From Aldehydirespirator sp965116965 (GTDB taxonomy: Bacteria; Actinomycetota; Acidimicrobiia; Acidimicrobiales; Aldehydirespiratoraceae): a stretch of 64,000 nt of DNA. Shown here piece by piece: positions 60,583 through 64,000 of the stretch (position 1 is the stretch's first letter; each line of letters opens with the position of its first letter). The stretch spans positions 1,736,001-1,800,000 of the forward strand of contig OZ220743.1 of NCBI GenBank assembly GCA_965116965.1, given 5' to 3'. A program made the translations under genes and the position numbers. The notes below the pieces were generated by a model. That model was given only the letters and a program-made list of their open reading frames with translations. It was not told where the DNA came from and ran no database searches.

Positions 60583-60945
60583 GGCGAAGTCGGAGCCCTT
60601 GAAGAGCAGGGGTTCGCCGCTGGTGTCGGCCAGCGCGTAAGCGAAGCAGTCTCCGAAGTTCAGCCCGGCCGGGTGTTTCCCCCTGCCGAAGCGGCGCCAG
60701 GCGCGGCGGGCCGCTGTGGCGTGGTCGGCGGTGACCTCGACCAGCTCGATCGGGGCCCGTTCGACGAGGGCGTCGAGATGGTGCCCGCCCTCCTCCCCGG
60801 CGCGGCCCTCGATGACGATGGCCGCCTCCAGGTAGTTGGCGACCGACATGCGGTTGTGGGCGACCGATGCCAACGCCGTCGCGTAGCGCTCGGCGTCGGG
60901 CTCGTCGAACAGCACCGCCAGCACGGCCGAGGTGTCCACGATCAC
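60466..60945 (-). CDS. vapC: VapC toxin (PIN-domain ribonuclease) with altered C-terminus
   Basis: PIN-domain ribonuclease, about 120 normal residues: IVDTSAVLAVLFDEPDAERY (first Asp), NYLEAAIVIEGRAG (Glu), GLNFGDCFAYALADTSGEPL (Asp), FKGSDFALT (last Asp). It then diverges from the expected end TGIRAA and reads on for about 40 residues antisense to the SLH gene. GTG 60945 overlaps the vapB stop (GTGA). All four acidic residues are present, so activity is plausible. Gene pair at 60466-61199; a truncated relative lies at 45818. Confidence 0.9.
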   Translation of the reverse strand: MIVDTSAVLAVLFDEPDAERYATALASVAHNRMSVANYLEAAIVIEGRAGEEGGHHLDALVERAPIELVEVTADHATAARRAWRRFGRGKHPAGLNFGDCFAYALADTSGEPLLFKGSDFALTGPGCARGGVPGGVWVAEGAVVDGLEQHHHVGAGEVG

Positions 60946-61199
60946 TTGGGCAGTCCGCGCTCGTCGTAGAGGAGGTCGCCGTGGGCGACGGCGGGAGGCC
61001 CGTCGCGCAGCAGTTTGGCGCAACTCTGCCCGATGAGGCGGAGCTCGCGGGCCCGGTCGGCGGCACTGCGCTGCCGCCGCTGCCGCTCCAGACGCTCCTG
61101 GAGGGCCACCGTGATCGCGCCGGTCTTGGTCTCTCCCGTGAGGCTGGACAACTCGCCGGCCAGCCGGCAAGTCTCCTCGTTCTTGATGTTGAGACCCAT
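60942..61199 (-). CDS. vapB: VapB antitoxin (Rv0623-like)
   Basis: This 85-residue protein starts GLNIKNEETCRLAGELSSLT, GETKTGAITVALQERLERQR, the Rv0623-like ribbon-helix-helix antitoxin, followed by a basic stretch and a C-terminal toxin-binding tail (LLRDGPPAVAHGDLLYDERG). ATG 61199 has GGAGG five bases upstream. A 9 bp inverted repeat lies just upstream (61213-61239). Confidence 0.92.
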   Translation of the reverse strand: MGLNIKNEETCRLAGELSSLTGETKTGAITVALQERLERQRRQRSAADRARELRLIGQSCAKLLRDGPPAVAHGDLLYDERGLPK

Positions 61200-61212
61200 G
61201 CGAGCCTCCGAT

Positions 61213-61239
61213 GGTAGAAACGAACTCTCGGTTTCTACC
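61213..61239 (-). promoter_or_regulatory. Probable VapB operator
   Basis: ggtagaaac (61213-61221), nine bases, gtttctacc (61231-61239): a perfect 9 bp inverted repeat 14 bp upstream of the vapB start. VapB-type antitoxins bind such palindromes to repress their own operon; the role here is inferred from position. Confidence 0.65.
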
Positions 61240-61365
61240 CTACCGCGTCCAGAAGGCTCCTCCGGCTGACGGTCCTCGCCGGAACCCGGCAGCCGGTCAG
61301 ACCGGTCTCTCCGTTCCCGCTGATGGTTGGATGATATCATGATCACTATATAGACATGATAATGC

Positions 61366-61395
61366 TTGACAAGTGTCATACCCCTATGGGATACT
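61366..61395 (+). promoter_or_regulatory. Sigma-70-type promoter of the DUF222/HNH gene (leaderless)
   Basis: TTGACA (61366-61371), 18 nt, GATACT (61390-61395), then six bases and the ATG at 61402. Transcription would start at the start codon. The TTG of the -35 box also opens the reading frame, but using it as start would put the promoter inside the gene. AT-rich palindromes (atgatatcat) precede it. Confidence 0.7.
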
Positions 61396-61401
61396 GTCTT
61401 C

Positions 61402-62784
61402 ATGCTGATCGACACCGCCCGACGGGCCGAGACCGCCGCCACCGAGATGCTGGCCTACGTCAATGACGGCTCGGTGTCGTGCGCGGAGGCGCGTGAGGCG
61501 CTTGCGATCTGCGCGGCGTTCATGGCTGCCGGTTCGGCGTTCCAGACCGGCGCGGCCCGCATCATCGCACAAGCCGAACGCCACGGCGACGGCGGCGCCC
61601 AGGTCCTCGCTGACGCAGCCGGGATGGCGCGCCACGAGGCCCGCAGCCAGGTCAAGACGGCCGAGACGCTCGAGGCCGTTCCCGCGGTGCGCGAGGCGGT
61701 GGAGTCGGGGCGGGTGTCGCATGCCAACGCCAGGCGGCTGGCCGACGCGGTGGAGAAGACCAGCGCTGACGTTGTCGAGTCCGACGACGAGTTGTTGGCC
61801 AAGGCAGCGTCGATGCGTCCCGAGCAGTTCGCCCGCGAGGCCCGCCGTTGGACCGCGGACCACCAAGCCGACGGCGGGGAGTCCGAGTACAAGCGCCAGC
61901 ACGCCAAGCGGTGCCTGCGGATCTGGAACGACGATGACGACGGCATGGTGCATCTGCGGGGCCAGTTCGACCCGGTCACCGGCAAGCGCATCGCCAACCG
62001 GCTCCGGGAAGCAGCCGGCCGCCTCCACGATGCCGACAAGACGGCCGCCGAGGACGGCTCCGAGCGGCGCAGCTTCGACCAGTGCATGGCCGACGCCCTC
62101 GACAACCTCACCTCCGCCACGAACCTGGGCGGCGGCAAGCCTTTCGCGGACATCTGCGTTGTCGCCCACGTCGACGACGACACCGGAGGACTCGTCGCAG
62201 AGCTCCCCGACGGGGAACGGCTCCCCAAAGCGGTGCTCGAACAGCTCTCCTGCAACGCCGCCCTCACCGGCGTCGTCTATGACCGCTGCGGCAAGCCCAT
62301 CTGGCGCACCCAGTCGCGCCGCACCGTCACTGAATCCCAATGGCAGCTGCTCATCGCCAAATGGGGCGGCTGCTTCCACTGCGGTGCCAACCCCGGAATC
62401 TGCCAGGGACACCACATCGAACCGGCCTCACAGGGCGGACCCACCAAACTCGACAACCTCGTCCCGGCCTGCTGGAGCTGCCACCACCGCATCCACCACG
62501 ACAACTGGTGGATACTCAAGAGCCCCGACGGCAACCACACCCTCCACCCACCCGACTGGACGAGCTACGGCCCCGCCCACGCCCTCGAGCCGACCCACCG
62601 CGGACCTGCACGCGGCCCGGAACGGCCACCGCCCACATTCCGACCGGCCACCAACAAGCGCGACCGGGCCGGACCCGCGCCACCTAGTGCTGTGTCGTCG
62701 AAATGGCTAGGGCAGCGCAGCAGGACCGAGACCCTGCTTGAGAGTGCTCCGGACGCCCCGATCATTTCAGCGACGGACCACTAG
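61402..62784 (+). CDS. DUF222 / HNH endonuclease-domain protein
   Basis: This 460-residue protein has a DUF222 region (residues 1-270: AEAREALAICAAFMAAGSAF, AGMARHEARSQVKTAETLEA) and a C-terminal HNH nuclease domain with CFHCGANPGICQGHHIEPAS, QGGPTKLDNLVPACWSCHHR and IHHDNWWI. Such proteins are multi-copy in actinobacteria and often lie in mobile or variable DNA. The last 30 or so residues (SSKWLGQRSRTETLLESAPD) and the stop codon are encoded by the MITE at 62684-62784, so the native C-terminus has been replaced. Confidence 0.9.
   Translation: MLIDTARRAETAATEMLAYVNDGSVSCAEAREALAICAAFMAAGSAFQTGAARIIAQAERHGDGGAQVLADAAGMARHEARSQVKTAETLEAVPAVREAVESGRVSHANARRLADAVEKTSADVVESDDELLAKAASMRPEQFAREARRWTADHQADGGESEYKRQHAKRCLRIWNDDDDGMVHLRGQFDPVTGKRIANRLREAAGRLHDADKTAAEDGSERRSFDQCMADALDNLTSATNLGGGKPFADICVVAHVDDDTGGLVAELPDGERLPKAVLEQLSCNAALTGVVYDRCGKPIWRTQSRRTVTESQWQLLIAKWGGCFHCGANPGICQGHHIEPASQGGPTKLDNLVPACWSCHHRIHHDNWWILKSPDGNHTLHPPDWTSYGPAHALEPTHRGPARGPERPPPTFRPATNKRDRAGPAPPSAVSSKWLGQRSRTETLLESAPDAPIISATDH
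62684..62784. mobile_element. MITE-like element, copy 2 (101 bp)
   Basis: CTAG at both ends; the terminal inverted repeats are ctagtgctgtgtcgtcgaaatgg against ctagtggtccgtcgctgaaatg (imperfect), cut here for length. It is the inverted copy of the 59234 element. It supplies the 3' end of the HNH reading frame. No transposase is encoded. Confidence 0.85.
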
Positions 62785-62961
62785 GCGAGCCGCCACCGCG
62801 CCCCCGGCGTCAACCCGGCCGCCGACGCCCGGGCCAGCCCCGCCCCGGCGGGTGCCCAACCGGACCCACATCCCGCAACACGAGCCGCTCTTCACGCTCA
62901 GCAACCCGAGTGCCGAACGATGCGGGGCAGAAGACGCCATAGACTAGAGCCACAGAAGCCA

Positions 62962-62995
62962 TTTACAATATTATTGATTGAATATAGTGTAAATT
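62962..62995 (+). promoter_or_regulatory. AT-rich palindromic promoter/operator of the second A/B module
   Basis: atttacaatatt (62962-62973) pairs with aatatagtgtaaat (62982-62995, one bulge). TTTACA and TATAGT within it have roughly promoter spacing (15 nt). It is one of the few AT-rich spots in the window and lies 25 bp before gene A. The arrangement resembles an autoregulated toxin-antitoxin promoter. Confidence 0.55.
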
Positions 62996-63020
62996 CGGTT
63001 GTGGCCGCTAGCTTTGGCTG

Positions 63021-63281
63021 ATGCCTCCGGCGGCGGATCGACATCCTGACAAGGACATCAATGCGGCCATTGCCGAATTGCGGGGGGCTGGATGGCGGAT
63101 CGAACGCACCAAGGGGCGCGCTGCTCATGCGTGGGCCAAGGCATTCTGCCCGAACGAGGGGCAGGGAGCGCACTGGGACTGCGCGACGTCCGTGGCGGGT
63201 ACGCCCCGCAGCGGTGTCGCCGAGGCTCGTAGACTGAGGCAACGCATCAAGAGGTGCCAGAGGCTCAGCGAGGCGAGATGA
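63021..63281 (+). CDS. Small gene A, second module
   Basis: This 86-residue paralogue of the protein at 7402 shares HPDKDINAAIAELRGAGWRI, a His/Trp turn (AHAWAKAFCP), one later Cys, VAGTPRSGVAEARRLRQRI and a basic KRC end. By eye about 40% of positions match. Its stop overlaps the ATG of gene B (ATGA). The function is unknown; it is HicA-like by pattern only. Confidence 0.75.
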   Translation: MPPAADRHPDKDINAAIAELRGAGWRIERTKGRAAHAWAKAFCPNEGQGAHWDCATSVAGTPRSGVAEARRLRQRIKRCQRLSEAR

Positions 63282-63568
63282 CAGAAGCGACCCCCCGCAG
63301 CAGCGATCCGGTTCATCACTTGGTGCTGGTCACCGAGGGGCGCGACCTGCTCGACGATGACGTGCTGGACGCCCTCTACGAGGCGGGCTGCACCGACGCC
63401 AGCATCGGCCGCCGAACCGTCGAGTTCGACCGGGAGGCCCCAACCCGATGGGATGCGATCCAATCGGCGATACGGGACGTGACCGCCGTGCCCGGCGTGC
63501 GGGTGATCGACGTGCGCGACAGCATGGACGCGCTGCCCGGCAGCCGGACTGAACGCGCCCTCACATAG
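63278..63568 (+). CDS. Small gene B, second module
   Basis: This 96-residue paralogue of the protein at 7679 shares HLVLVTEGRDLLDDDVLDAL, YEAGCTDASIGRRTVEFDRE, SAIRDVTAVPGVRVIDVRD, and ends SRTERALT. The conserved core (DDxVxDALYEAGCxDAxIG ... xFxREA ... SAIxDV..VPGVRV) is clear in both. ATG 63278 overlaps gene A. Its 3' half occurs as a remnant at 45630-45825. Confidence 0.75.
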   Translation: MTEATPRSSDPVHHLVLVTEGRDLLDDDVLDALYEAGCTDASIGRRTVEFDREAPTRWDAIQSAIRDVTAVPGVRVIDVRDSMDALPGSRTERALT

Positions 63569-63790
63569 CGGGCGGCACGCGCTTCTCGGCGAATAACGCT
63601 AGAAGGTGCACCAAGCGCTAGAAGGCGTCCTCGATCACCTGGACCTCGACGCCGGTGACGGTGGCGACGTCGAAGCGGACCCGGCCCCGGCGATCGTGGG
63701 CCTCCAGCCATTGAGCGGCCAGCGACCGGATCTTGAGCTGCTTGCGACGGTCGACCGCCTCGGCGGCTGCGCCGTAGCGCTCGGACCAGC
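63569..63790 (-). pseudogene. Inverted duplicate of the yraN 3' end
   Basis: From about 63612 the minus strand encodes SERYGAAAEAVDRRKQLKIR, SLAAQWLEAHDRRGRVRFDV and ATVTGVEVQVIEDAF, matching the yraN C-terminus at 45435-45604. Together with the gene B end beside it, the whole segment 63412-63790 mirrors 45435-45825. It joins a livG 3' fragment at about 63787. Confidence 0.88.
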
Positions 63791-64000
63791 TACCTCGGCA
63801 CCGCTGACGAGGCCGCGGGCTAGCCGCATAGCCACCCGGTGTTAACCAAACCGGGTCAGCTCCATTAGTCTGTCCAGCCTGTCCGGGTTGCTCGAATGAA
63901 GGGCACCGCCTGCAAGATGCGCAACAGGCTCGTTCTCGCTGTTGTGTTCGCCCCGTCCCGTCCAGCTAGCGCTCGCCGTCGCCGTCAGCCTCCAGGAGGG
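63787..64000. repeat. Direct duplication of the livG 3' end and downstream DNA (copy 2, empty MITE site)
   Basis: This encodes SYLGTADEAAG and a stop, as at the end of the Liv fusion, then gtccagcctgtccgggttgc and the end of a coiled-coil gene that continues beyond the window on the minus strand. The MITE of copy 1 is absent here. A 7 bp hairpin (acccggt-gttaaccaa-accgggt) lies near 63833, a possible terminator. Confidence 0.85.

Overview
The window is GC-rich DNA (AT-rich stretches are rare and local) from what looks like an actinobacterium. The best evidence is the chromosomal core at 27.3-51.8 kb, recG-rsmD-coaD-(coiled coil)-yceD-rpmF-plsX-acpP-rnc-fpg-like-smc-htrA-ftsY-ffh-rpsP-khpA-rimM-trmD-rplS-yraN-(zinc ribbon, cytochrome c)-comM-dprA-xer. 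This is the usual actinobacterial order, with many GTG/TTG starts, 4-base stop/start overlaps, and several genes whose -10 box sits 6-7 nt before the start codon (leaderless transcripts). An Acidimicrobiia-like lineage is my guess; the sequence alone does not prove it. I recognised no tRNA, rRNA or CRISPR array.

Layout: 0-3.6 kb, a thiamine/iron-type ABC transporter (permease cut by the window edge) and an MFS exporter. 3.8-16.1 kb is an accessory zone: a dehydrogenase/P450 chimeric pseudogene, a complete IS1380-type element, a two-gene small-protein module (A/B), a broken IS1595-type element, S-layer-homology (SLH) proteins, an alpha/beta hydrolase, a STAND-like ATPase, and short duplicated gene fragments. 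16.1-20.5 kb holds large secreted proteins (fibronectin III plus beta-helix repeats; SLH plus HExxH metalloprotease). 20.6-27.1 kb is metabolic: CoA-transferase family III racemase, PIG-L deacetylase, ATP-dependent PEP carboxykinase, cold-shock-like protein, FakA-like kinase. 27.3-51.8 kb is the core block. 51.8-59.1 kb is a branched-chain-amino-acid-type uptake system with unusual fusions: a lipoprotein binding protein, an MFS-LivF fusion and a LivH-LivM-LivG fusion. 59.1-64.0 kb is a second accessory zone: coiled-coil protein, SLH fragment, VapBC, DUF222/HNH protein, a second A/B module, and scrambled gene fragments.

Three themes stand out. (1) Two surface-protein genes carry 12-13 bp G/C homopolymers exactly at the end of the signal-peptide region, both one base out of frame here, as expected for phase-variable (contingency) loci or for homopolymer miscounts; a third run of 19 G lies just upstream of smc. 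(2) A/B, a small HicA-like protein plus an acidic partner, occurs twice intact and once as a remnant, always among duplicated or rearranged DNA; it is the best candidate for an undescribed two-gene (toxin-antitoxin-like) system. (3) The intergenic DNA holds several repeat families: a roughly 45 bp dispersed repeat with about ten copies, a paired-hairpin element at two transport/secretion loci, a 99-101 bp MITE with a visible empty site, 61 bp tandem repeats, and short copies of the 5' or 3' ends of neighbouring genes.
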